From Pleionea litopenaei (GTDB lineage: Bacteria > Pseudomonadota > Gammaproteobacteria > Enterobacterales > Kangiellaceae), in the NCBI RefSeq assembly GCF_031198435.1, contig NZ_CP133548.1:3940001-4004000 (forward strand): a stretch of DNA of 64,000 nt. The letters are read 5' to 3'. The translations under genes were made by a program, and so were the position numbers. Shown one piece after another: positions 1 to 8,675 of the stretch (position 1 is its first letter; each line of letters opens with the position of its first letter). The notes beneath the pieces were generated by a model. The model was given only the letters and a program-made list of their open reading frames with translations, had not been told where the DNA came from and made no database searches.

Positions 1-4
1 CGTA

Positions 5-976
5 TTGAAACAAGCCTCGAAATGGGCAACTGCTGCGGTATTATCGTGGTCAATGATTAGCGTGTCGGCGGAACAGAAGTCGAACACACCTGATTGGTAT
101 CTGAATTTTGATGTTGCTGGCTTGAGAAGCAGCGAAATCATGCAGCATAAAGCTGACGATCAAAAGAAAGCTGAGCAATTAATTGATTTATTGCTGGGAG
201 AGGCTTCGGCTAAGAGTGTGCAAAGAGCCTATGCTTTTGGGTATGTCGAAGAACATAAGGTGCTGATTTTACAGGGTGCTTTTAAATCACATGCCAATGA
301 GATCAAACAACGCTGGGAAGCACTAGGATTTGCTCAAGTCGAGGCGGCACCGGCGGGTATCTACAAAGTTGAAGCCAAAAAGGCCATCGAGCGATTTGCC
401 AGCATGGCGAAGGCAAAAGGACTGGTCGACGGTGACTCAGATATACAAATTGATGATAAATCGAGCTCTGAAGGGCCAAAGTTTATCTACAGTACCATGT
501 TAGGAGAGCAACATCTGGTATTTAGCGATGATTTAACACTGTTGCAGATGCAGCAGGCAGCGACCTTACCGAAGATGGATGGAAGCAGCATTTTTGAAGT
601 GGTTGTCGATGTTAAAAAGGCGTTAGTGCATGGTGGGGTCAACATTGACGATTTGAATCAAGCTAACTACCAATTTGAATCCATTTCAGCGCAACAGTTG
701 TCACAGGTATCGGTTTCTTATCAAGAAGAAGGGGAATACTCCAAGCTGCAATTGGGCTTAAAAGCGGATACTGAAGAAGTGGCGAATAATATTCGTTCGA
801 TTGCTCAAGGGATTATTGCTCTAAAGCGTTTAGGAACTCGTGATCCGGTGGTCTTAGATGTATTAAACAATATTCGTTTTGACCAAAGCGGTGGCGATCT
901 TTTAGTAACCTTAGCGGGACCGATAGCGTCGCTAAAACGTTTAACCGATGATGCTCCAAAAGCGATGACTGAGTAA
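5..976 (+). CDS. Secreted hypothetical protein, 5' end at window edge
   Basis: I do not recognise the family. The visible reading frame begins at a TTG at the very edge of the window, so the true start may lie a few bases upstream. The first ~22 residues form a Sec signal peptide (basic start, hydrophobic AVLSWSMIS, then VSA before a Glu), so the protein is probably periplasmic. The mature part is about 300 residues, soluble, with no membrane segment or catalytic motif I can name. It ends 12 bases before an ECF sigma factor gene, so the two are probably co-transcribed. The function is unknown; a role as part of the sigma factor's regulon is only inference. Confidence 0.75.
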   Translation: MKQASKWATAAVLSWSMISVSAEQKSNTPDWYLNFDVAGLRSSEIMQHKADDQKKAEQLIDLLLGEASAKSVQRAYAFGYVEEHKVLILQGAFKSHANEIKQRWEALGFAQVEAAPAGIYKVEAKKAIERFASMAKAKGLVDGDSDIQIDDKSSSEGPKFIYSTMLGEQHLVFSDDLTLLQMQQAATLPKMDGSSIFEVVVDVKKALVHGGVNIDDLNQANYQFESISAQQLSQVSVSYQEEGEYSKLQLGLKADTEEVANNIRSIAQGIIALKRLGTRDPVVLDVLNNIRFDQSGGDLLVTLAGPIASLKRLTDDAPKAMTE

Positions 977-988
977 GAGACTCTTTGC

Positions 989-1558
989 ATGTCTGATGAA
1001 GCTTATTGGATTGAGCAAAGCATAAAAGGTGACCACCAGGCGTTCGAACGTCTGGTGTTTGCTTATGAACAGAGATTAATGAGATTTTTAAGGGCGCGCA
1101 GTTCACGCATTGAACTGGTCGATGATGCCTTTCAAGAAACCTTTATTAATGCATTCCGTTATATTAAAAATTATGACAATCGGTATGCGTTCAGTACTTG
1201 GCTATTCAATATCGCGGTGAATGCACTGAATCATCAATATAGGAAAGAGAATAAGCATTCAATCAATGCCGAAGAAACAGATGTCGAACGCTGTCTTGAT
1301 GAAGTTGAAGGAAGTGATATGTCGATCGACCAACAACTGGAATCGGCAAATGTATGGCGCATTGCCGATCAAATTTTGCCTCAAAAACAAGTGCATTTGT
1401 TGTGGTTGCATTATGTAGAAGGTTATATTGCAAGAGAAATAGCGGTCATCTTAGAATGCAGTATTCCATGGGTTAAAATTAATTTGATACGTTCTAAAAG
1501 TAAATTACGAAAATTTTTAGAATCTCAGCAAGCTAATCATTTAGATTGGGTTGTGTGA
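989..1558 (+). CDS. ECF-type RNA polymerase sigma factor
   Basis: This is a 189-aa sigma-70 family protein of extracytoplasmic-function type. Region 2 is visible at about residues 20-85 (core FERLVFAYEQRLMRFL, then DDAFQETFINAFRYI and a basic FSTWLFNIAVNALNHQYRK), binding core polymerase and the -10 element. Region 4 follows at about 125-180 with a helix-turn-helix (EGYIAREIAVILECSIPWVK) for -35 recognition. Region 3 is absent, as in ECF factors. The next gene encodes a single-pass membrane protein that would fit an anti-sigma factor. The family call is secure. The signal and target genes cannot be read from the sequence. Confidence 0.93.
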   Translation: MSDEAYWIEQSIKGDHQAFERLVFAYEQRLMRFLRARSSRIELVDDAFQETFINAFRYIKNYDNRYAFSTWLFNIAVNALNHQYRKENKHSINAEETDVERCLDEVEGSDMSIDQQLESANVWRIADQILPQKQVHLLWLHYVEGYIAREIAVILECSIPWVKINLIRSKSKLRKFLESQQANHLDWVV

Positions 1559-1601
1559 ACGCTAGGCATTTTTGTTTGGAGAGAGCAATTGGTGAGAACA
1601 C

Positions 1602-2117
1602 ATGAGTAACGAGAATACTCCAGCGGTAAAACGCAAAGCGAGTCAGCTCAACATTACGGAGTACTTGCGTGCAGAAGCCGATAATATTTCCGATCACGTT
1701 AGTGAGGACCGTCATGCTCGTTTGATGCAAACTATTCGTGGTTATGCCAAAGAGTCAGAGAAGAGTAAATTAGCAAGCACTAAACCTGTGAGGCGTAAGT
1801 CTTCTAATAGGTTAACCAGAATATCGTTTGTTTGGCCAAGCTTAGCAGTGGCAATGATGTTAATGTTGGTCTTGGTTGTGTTGATTAACAATGGTGTTGA
1901 GAATCAGGGTGATAGTAACGGTGTAACCAATACTCTGGTCGATCATTCTCCCACTAACTCCTCGTCGACTAAAAGCTCTCCGACGGAATCTTCTTTGAAT
2001 GGACTGTCTTCGCCGAACAAGTCACAACCTTTAGTTGCCAGCGTAGAACTAACTCAAGAGTATCAAGCGATTCAAGCGGACTGGAAAAAGCTTTCAAAAC
2101 AACTAACCAGCCTGTGA
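1602..2117 (+). CDS. Probable membrane anti-sigma factor partner
   Basis: This 171-aa protein starts 43 bases after the ECF sigma gene. It has a charged N-terminal cytoplasmic part of ~73 residues, one membrane segment at about 74-97 (VWPSLAVAMMLMLVLVVLI) and a Ser/Thr/Asn-rich, low-complexity periplasmic tail. The topology and the position directly after a sigma factor gene are typical of anti-sigma factors. I see no zinc-binding HxxxCxxC (ZAS) motif, so it would be a non-ZAS type. The role is inferred from context and topology, not from a recognised domain. Confidence 0.65.
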   Translation: MSNENTPAVKRKASQLNITEYLRAEADNISDHVSEDRHARLMQTIRGYAKESEKSKLASTKPVRRKSSNRLTRISFVWPSLAVAMMLMLVLVVLINNGVENQGDSNGVTNTLVDHSPTNSSSTKSSPTESSLNGLSSPNKSQPLVASVELTQEYQAIQADWKKLSKQLTSL

Positions 2118-2292
2118 TTTTTCGATCTTTCTGAGACGGGGCGGTTAGCTGAACTCATTATTTGAATTCGCAATGCTCGCGAAGTTACCTTCTTGCATTT
2201 TCTTCACTAACCAGCCACTATGGTGGTGAGATCGCCATTGAGCTGTCGGTGCCTCACTGTTCATTCGTTACGATAAAAAATAGGAGATAGTT

Positions 2293-2835
2293 ATGCGAAC
2301 TAACCTTTTAGTAATGATGCTTTTATTGGGCCTAGGATACAGCTCTAATGTATTAGCCGGCTCTGAAAGTGGTTTATATCTCGGTGCGAGCATTGGCCAA
2401 GGTTCGGTAGATACAGGTGATCCCGTGTTTAACGTTGATGAAGATTCTTCTGGCTTTAAAGTGTTTGCTGGTTACAATTTTGGCGCAATACCAGCAATGG
2501 ATCTCGCGGTCGAGTTAGATTTTCGCGACTTTGGAACCTATGAAAATAGCAATTTGAATATTGAATCGGATCTCACGTCGTACGAAATATACGGCTTAGC
2601 CGGTTTTGATTTAGGACCGATAGGGCTATTTGGAAAAATGGGCTATTCCAATACGGATATTGAATCGGTCGTTAATGGTATTAATGTTAATGACTCCGAC
2701 TCCAATCCGACCTATGGTGTTGGCGCCAAGTTTCAACTTGGTTCATTTGCGATTAGAGCTGAATATGAAGTATTTGATCTTGATGGGGTTGATGACTTAA
2801 CCATGTCTTCTGTCGGCTTTGTTATGACGTTCTGA
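2293..2835 (+). CDS. Outer-membrane beta-barrel protein
   Basis: This 180-aa protein has a signal peptide (MRTNLLVMMLLLGLGYSSNVLAG, cleaved near residue 22) and a series of alternating amphipathic strands (SGLYLGASIGQGSV, GFKVFAGYNFG, AMDLAVELDFRDFG, TYGVGAKFQLG). It ends in FVMTF, a terminal aromatic of the kind recognised by the BAM complex. Size and pattern fit the 8-stranded OmpW/OmpA/opacity-like barrels. A good ribosome site (AGGAGATAG) precedes the ATG. It stands alone between the sigma-factor genes and the giant membrane protein. The exact subfamily and function are unknown. Confidence 0.85.
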   Translation: MRTNLLVMMLLLGLGYSSNVLAGSESGLYLGASIGQGSVDTGDPVFNVDEDSSGFKVFAGYNFGAIPAMDLAVELDFRDFGTYENSNLNIESDLTSYEIYGLAGFDLGPIGLFGKMGYSNTDIESVVNGINVNDSDSNPTYGVGAKFQLGSFAIRAEYEVFDLDGVDDLTMSSVGFVMTF

Positions 2836-3231
2836 TCTCAAAGGCATTTCTAATATCTTGTAAGCAAGGAGAGGTGGCGAAACCTTTCCTTGCATTCTTC
2901 AACATCGAATTTGCTACTTTCACATTAAGCACATCAAGCACATCAATCACCTCAAGCACATCGCGCTTTTCGAATGACGGTGCACTGAGTACTCAAAGCC
3001 AATGCACATCTCGATTCGTGAAGATATCGAAAAAAAATTCAAATTAGTTGGTAAAAATGGCTAAAGTCCTCTAAGGAATAGGATATAGCAGGCGGAGCTG
3101 TGTCTTTCATTTATCAAGGTGTGAATAGAATAAGTTGTTGCAGTGATCCTCGATAGACCTTTTGACCCGTCGTAAAATAACCGAGCGAGTTATTCTCCGT
3201 TGCTAATTGAATAAAAGGAACTATTTATTGT
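2836..3231. other. Intergenic region with short CACATCAAG-type repeats
   Basis: About 400 bases without a gene. Near 2930-2965 there are several imperfect copies of a CACATCAAG-like 9-mer in a row. The rest is AT-rich and presumably contains the promoter of the following gene. I see no RNA gene or convincing terminator. Confidence 0.5.
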
Positions 3232-6200
3232 ATGGACACAAAAAGTCGACGTTATACTGGGCTTATCATCCTGTTAATTAGCATAACCGTGATCGGTGGC
3301 GTCGCTGGTTTATATTATTATTTTCAAATTAAAACCAATGAAGAGTATCAAAATCGATTACACTTTCGAGAGTTACGTGATACCAGTGTTGCCCTAGACA
3401 ATGCACTTGAACAAATAGAGCAAGCGGGTGTCTTTCAGATCAGCGGTTTAGGTAGAGAGCTCGAAGAAGACTTATTAGAGATTGACATCGTTGCCGATAG
3501 CCTTATCGCCAAAGAACAAGAGAAAGAAACCTTACCAGAGCAAGCAGAAAATTTAGAATTAGAAGAAAAACTCGAAGCGGCCACTGAGACCTACGTTAAT
3601 CTATTAGAAGACATAACCCTCGCAATTACAGCATTGGAAGATGAAGCCTACTCTGAAATTAATGATTTATGTTATGACCATGCGTCATTTTGTTCATGGA
3701 TTGACTCAGGTAATACACTGGTTGATTTCAATGAATACCCAAAAATTGATATCTCTGAGCAATCGGTTGAGATCATTCCTATCGTATATCAGCAACATTA
3801 TGAAAAGTATTTAGGTATTTTTTCTGATGAAGTTAATCAGAGCAGTACGGCTATTAAGGATCGGTTGACTTGGATTGCTTCGCAAAAAAGTAGCTTACAG
3901 AAATTGCTCTATAAAGCCGAAGATCAATTAAATCGTCGATCTGTAGCTCAAAAATCGAAAGTTCGAACGGTATCGAAAGACGCTCGAAAAAATACCGAGT
4001 CATCAGAGTTTAGGTGGGAGTCGGTGACTTGCGACGCGCTTTTAAAACAGTGGCCAGAAGCATGCGATGCCTTTTCAGAATTACCTAGATTTCATAGCAA
4101 CAACCCCATTACCTTTAATGATGCCGAAAAACTACTTGAGATATGGATGAGCGAGTCACGCTATCTCAATAAAATACTCTCGATAGCACCAGAAATTGCC
4201 GCGAGTTTTAGTCAACAGAGAGAAACAATACTGAAGTTAATTTATCAAATTAACTATTACCAAAAGAGCTTGTCGGATGTCGCTCTAGAACAAGGTGGAC
4301 GATATACCCGATTGCAAAGACAGTTTATTGAAAAGTTAACGAAGCTTCTTAACTATTCGCTAGAAGATATTAGTCTGGTTAAAATGACTTATGTTAAATC
4401 ATACTTTTTATGTGTGAACAATTCGTCAACGAGTAATTGCCAATTACAGCGCTCACGACTCGAAAAATATATGGAGCGATGGTTAAAGCGAGAGAACCCC
4501 TATCACTCACCTTCACAGAGAAATATTTTTGAGAGTGCTAAATTGGTTAGAGAGTTAAAGAAGTCAGAAAGTAAGCTTTCGAGTAACCGTAATGAAAAAC
4601 TAAAGCAAAGACTGACTTGGATCTCTCCAAGTGAAGCGCATGAACAATTTGAATTAACCTTGCACGAGTGGCAGATTCTCTATCAAATCACTTCTTCTAA
4701 GTCTCTAGGCGATAAGACGCTAGAGAGTAAAAAATCAATGCTCATTCCTTTAAGTAACTTGTTCCCTGCTGAAAGTGCACGTTTCCCGCTTTTATTATTG
4801 GTCAATGAACATGGCAAAGTTATCGCTAGGAAAGATAATGCAACCATCAATTCATCACAGTTTGGGTTAGAGTTCGACAATGTTAAAAGTTGGCTGTCGG
4901 GTGATGGCTTTTCCAATAACTCCTCTGCGAGTAAAGATGCCAAAGCGAAAGCATCGGCTGAGGCGAATGCCGGTTATTCTTATTTTCAAGATATTACGCT
5001 GGGTGGTGAACAGTACAGAGTCTTTGTGTCGCCTTACAAAAGCTTTTTACTCGATGAAAACAAACAACATTTTTTAGTCGGGTTAAGAGCAAAGGAAAAT
5101 CTAACCTCAGAAAAGTTAATCGTTTCCAATAGTGCAATATCCGTGTTTATTCTTGGATTCCTTCTTTTGATAGCCTTTTGTTTCATGTTGAAAATCCCTC
5201 TTGTTTCGAGTCGGCAAGGCTTCTCTAAAACGGATCGCGTCTTGATAAACCTAGGTATTTTTAGTGTGATGGGCATTGTTTCCCTATCTCTGGTTGTCTT
5301 CTATATATACACGACGTTTAAGAGTGAAGTAAGAGCTCAGCATGAAGCAATGTTTCAACAAATCGTCGAAGCGTTTAATCAGGAGCTAAAAACACTTGAT
5401 AATTTATCGATCACTGCACTGAATACGCAGGAGCAAAGCACTACAAAGAAGCAAAACAATTCAAAGAAAGAATACTGCTTGAATGGCATTTGTGACTTAC
5501 TGCTTACCAATGACGTAAATTCCTCCGCTGCTAACAGTTCTTTAATGACTGATAGCATTACTTCAGGGCCTCAGACCAGAGAAGACTTCTTAATAGAAAA
5601 TACATTCAAACTGTCTGCACAAAGTGGCGTAATGGATGGTATTGCGCTTTGGTCTGCACGTTCACTATTTCGAAATGGAAAGGCCATCGATTTAAGTCAG
5701 CGTGAATATTATAAGAGAGCCAATAATGGGCAAGTATGGCAACGCGATAACGCTCAGTGTGAAGGTATTTTTTTGCAACGCGTTTTTAATAAACGAGACA
5801 GCCGAATGACCACGCAAATAGCTCATCCAATTGGCAAGGAACAGCTAGGTCATTGTAATGTAAGAAGTTATGGTGCAACGTTAAAGACCTTCTTTTCTGC
5901 CGTAATGCCCAGAAATTCAGGTTATTTGGTTTTTGAAAATGCAACCGGAAGAGTTCTCTTCCATAGCAATGACAGTCGAAGTCTGGTCGAGAACTTATAC
6001 GTTGAGACCGATAACAATCCAAAGCTCCATGCGTTACTGTCATCTACCAGCGTCACCGCTGGTGAACCTGTGCACTTGTCAGTCAGTTATCGCGGAAAAT
6101 CGACGGAGTTCTGGGTTGGTGGTTTACTGGAGGGGGTTCCTTGGAGCTTAGTCGTCTTTCACGATAAACAGGAGGCGCGTCAGCTAAATTTATCTGTAAC

Positions 6201-8160
6201 GATACTCTCGCTGGTACTATTCTTTGGTGCACTTGGATTATTTGGGTTGATTAAATTAACCTGTGTTGCAATAGGCCGAACCTGCGCAGAGTGGCGCCCG
6301 GTTAAAGCAATAAACGCTATTTTTAGTCGAATTGCCAGTTCGACCATTCCCGCTCGTTTTCGTGAAACGAAGACTCAACAAATACTGGTTAAACAAGTTT
6401 ACTGGTTAGCGATTGCTATACTTGTCGCTTGGTTTGCAACCATTGTCAGTCATAATATACACCAACGTATTTATGAGCGATTAATGTTAAATGATATCGA
6501 GAAAAGCTTCGCTATTTCATCAAAGTCGGTTGATCGTTATAACCGGTCCTTTATGCCAAGTTTATCGACTCCACGTTTCTCCTGTTATTTTGGACAATCG
6601 ATAGCGACTTCATGTCATTTGACTCAAAGAGACTACAAAGTGTCGACTGATGTTTCTGAAGACGGTGCACTATGGGTATTTAATTGGGATACACCATTAC
6701 CTATATCGGATATTTTCTGGGCCTTGTCGCAAAAAAATCAGGAGCAAGATTTAGAAAGCCATTTACCTTATGCGATCAAATCCTTGTATCAAAACTCATT
6801 GAGCTTTCATTGGTCAAGTTTGACGATATTACTTATTCTCACTCAACTAGTGTTAGCATTTGTGATGTTGTATTTTGTTAAGAGTTGGAAGTTGAAACGA
6901 ATGTTAGGCGTTCACTTAGAGCCTCACTTTAGATTGACTGAGCAAGATAGTTGGAAGCGCGAGGTTGAACGTAAAGTAGAAGCAATTACTTACACCTCTA
7001 GGGTTCAAGTCATAAGACCCACCAGTGAACTAATTAATGCTGTGTTTGCGTGCGAAGATAACCACTTTTTACTCGATAGAGTTATCAATATTCATCAACT
7101 ATTTGAGCCCTCGTCTAAAGACTTCGCAATGATCGAAACTGAGCTATCCAAACCACAAAGTGAACCTGTCACTTTAATACTCGATGGTTTCGAGAGTTTG
7201 TGCTCTGATGGTGAGCGAAGGTTGTTGGCGTTAAGTTTTTTAGAGCGGTTGCATTCTAATTCTAAGCTAAACCTCATTCTTATTTGTGAAGTGGCGCCGC
7301 TTTATCGCTTGACTAGGCAAGAAGAGTATATAACGGATTTTGAAACGCTTCAGAAACACATTTCGACGGATGAAAGTAAGCTTATTGCGTCTCGTAATGA
7401 AATCACTCGTTGGTCTCAATTGTTGCAGTCATTTTGTAAAATATACAGTTGGACAGCGACCACTAAAACTGAATTAGACGACCGGTTTGATCCTACTCTA
7501 GTACTTCTTAATGAAGCCAAAGGTTGGCCTGAATTAAATGAAGTAGCCGAGCAATTTATACATTACAGTTGCGTGGCTAAAGTAACATCGAGTGAAAATT
7601 TCAGTCCTGAAGAGTTGATTCGCGATCTACATTCGGCACTGAGAACAGACGAGGTACCCGATAAGTTGGCTCAATTTATTAGAGTCGGTGGTTGGACGGC
7701 AGAGCAAATTATTGAATTTTTTAGTGCCAATGCAGGCGCCGCATATCGCTTTAGATGGGGACTTTGTACTCGAGATGAAAAGTTCTTGCTGTATCAATTG
7801 TCTCACGATGTGCAACCTAATCCGCTCAACTTAGAGCCTTTAGAACATATGCAGAGACGAGGTTATATTTACCAGGGTGCACAGTGGTTTATTTGTAATC
7901 AAAGCTTTACTCGTTTTGTTAGAACCGCTGAGAATCAAGCGACCTTTGATGAGTGGGTCGCCAATGCGAAAGAAGGTATGTGGAAATATGTGCGAATCCC
8001 TCTGTTCGCACTAGTTATTACATTGGCTGCAGCGCTTGTCTATACCGCAACCGATGCCATTGAAACAGCGATCAGTGTGATGGCGGGATTATTAGGTCTG
8101 ATTCCTTTAGCCATGAAAAGTGTTAACTTATTTAGAACTTTTGAGCGCAGTGAAGGCTAG
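3232..8160 (+). CDS. Giant multi-membrane sensor-like protein (1642 aa)
   Basis: No full-length family recognised. Order of parts: membrane segment at ~10-31; a long, partly coiled periplasmic region to ~630; two membrane segments at ~634-652 and ~672-695; an extracytoplasmic region of ~280 residues that looks Cache-like (motifs DLSQREYYKRA and GYLVFENATGRVLF); membrane segments at ~985-1010, ~1050-1075 and ~1190-1215; a cytoplasmic part with a Walker-B-like LILDGFESL near 1315; and two membrane segments at the C-terminus (~1585-1630). No kinase, GGDEF or HAMP module is visible. It may be a membrane signalling or STAND-like ATPase scaffold, but I see no Walker A (GxxxxGKS), so ATP binding is doubtful. 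It is preceded by a 400-base gap and is monocistronic. Confidence 0.7.
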   Translation: MDTKSRRYTGLIILLISITVIGGVAGLYYYFQIKTNEEYQNRLHFRELRDTSVALDNALEQIEQAGVFQISGLGRELEEDLLEIDIVADSLIAKEQEKETLPEQAENLELEEKLEAATETYVNLLEDITLAITALEDEAYSEINDLCYDHASFCSWIDSGNTLVDFNEYPKIDISEQSVEIIPIVYQQHYEKYLGIFSDEVNQSSTAIKDRLTWIASQKSSLQKLLYKAEDQLNRRSVAQKSKVRTVSKDARKNTESSEFRWESVTCDALLKQWPEACDAFSELPRFHSNNPITFNDAEKLLEIWMSESRYLNKILSIAPEIAASFSQQRETILKLIYQINYYQKSLSDVALEQGGRYTRLQRQFIEKLTKLLNYSLEDISLVKMTYVKSYFLCVNNSSTSNCQLQRSRLEKYMERWLKRENPYHSPSQRNIFESAKLVRELKKSESKLSSNRNEKLKQRLTWISPSEAHEQFELTLHEWQILYQITSSKSLGDKTLESKKSMLIPLSNLFPAESARFPLLLLVNEHGKVIARKDNATINSSQFGLEFDNVKSWLSGDGFSNNSSASKDAKAKASAEANAGYSYFQDITLGGEQYRVFVSPYKSFLLDENKQHFLVGLRAKENLTSEKLIVSNSAISVFILGFLLLIAFCFMLKIPLVSSRQGFSKTDRVLINLGIFSVMGIVSLSLVVFYIYTTFKSEVRAQHEAMFQQIVEAFNQELKTLDNLSITALNTQEQSTTKKQNNSKKEYCLNGICDLLLTNDVNSSAANSSLMTDSITSGPQTREDFLIENTFKLSAQSGVMDGIALWSARSLFRNGKAIDLSQREYYKRANNGQVWQRDNAQCEGIFLQRVFNKRDSRMTTQIAHPIGKEQLGHCNVRSYGATLKTFFSAVMPRNSGYLVFENATGRVLFHSNDSRSLVENLYVETDNNPKLHALLSSTSVTAGEPVHLSVSYRGKSTEFWVGGLLEGVPWSLVVFHDKQEARQLNLSVTILSLVLFFGALGLFGLIKLTCVAIGRTCAEWRPVKAINAIFSRIASSTIPARFRETKTQQILVKQVYWLAIAILVAWFATIVSHNIHQRIYERLMLNDIEKSFAISSKSVDRYNRSFMPSLSTPRFSCYFGQSIATSCHLTQRDYKVSTDVSEDGALWVFNWDTPLPISDIFWALSQKNQEQDLESHLPYAIKSLYQNSLSFHWSSLTILLILTQLVLAFVMLYFVKSWKLKRMLGVHLEPHFRLTEQDSWKREVERKVEAITYTSRVQVIRPTSELINAVFACEDNHFLLDRVINIHQLFEPSSKDFAMIETELSKPQSEPVTLILDGFESLCSDGERRLLALSFLERLHSNSKLNLILICEVAPLYRLTRQEEYITDFETLQKHISTDESKLIASRNEITRWSQLLQSFCKIYSWTATTKTELDDRFDPTLVLLNEAKGWPELNEVAEQFIHYSCVAKVTSSENFSPEELIRDLHSALRTDEVPDKLAQFIRVGGWTAEQIIEFFSANAGAAYRFRWGLCTRDEKFLLYQLSHDVQPNPLNLEPLEHMQRRGYIYQGAQWFICNQSFTRFVRTAENQATFDEWVANAKEGMWKYVRIPLFALVITLAAALVYTATDAIETAISVMAGLLGLIPLAMKSVNLFRTFERSEG

Positions 8161-8675
8161 TATGATTTTGGCAGAATCATCTTCGATGGCATTCATTCTT
8201 TGCATGCGAACAGAAAGTATAATGAATTATGAGACACTCAAGAACTTAACTCTCTTTTGTTGATGTATTTGTAGAATCAAGTGCAATTAGTTTAGAGTTG
8301 ATTCAGGTAAAATATGAAATCCGCTGTCTTTGTAAACATGCTGTTTTAAATTTAAACCTCTTCTTCTGTGCAAGCCTTAATGCTAAATAGACATCGAAAC
8401 AATAACTCAATAGGGACTTTACCGGTTAACTTTGTGAACAATTCACACTCCCTAATCTCGTTGCCAAATAAATTGATGGCTAGCGCTAAACCTTTCGCAA
8501 AATCAATCTCTTAACCAGTTACGCGCTTGACCAGCGGATGGTATCTTGCCACTATGAAAGCGCTTTCATAATAAGCGTTTTAATAAGAAAGGCTTTGTCG
8601 ATAGCCTTTCTCTGATCCATATCTTTAAACCACCCAGATTTGAGCCGTTCTGGTGACATAACAAGGAAAAACACC
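8161..8675. other. Upstream region of the glucanase gene
   Basis: About 515 bases without a gene. It contains the LacI-type palindrome at 8553-8570 and, just downstream, a hairpin at 8586-8612 with a 9-bp stem (AGAAAGGCT / AGCCTTTCT) in what would be the 5' leader. There is no T-run after the hairpin, so it is a leader structure rather than an obvious terminator. The rest is AT-rich and shows nothing else. Confidence 0.5.
8553..8570. promoter_or_regulatory. LacI-family-type operator palindrome
   Basis: A perfect 18-bp palindrome with core TGAAAGCGCTTTCA. The central GCGC with flanking symmetric arms is the classic form of LacI/GalR-family operators controlling sugar-use genes. It lies about 105 bases upstream of the glucanase start, where it could control the promoter. 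No LacI-family gene is present in this window, so the regulator would be encoded elsewhere. The site type is established knowledge; its use here is inference. Confidence 0.65.
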
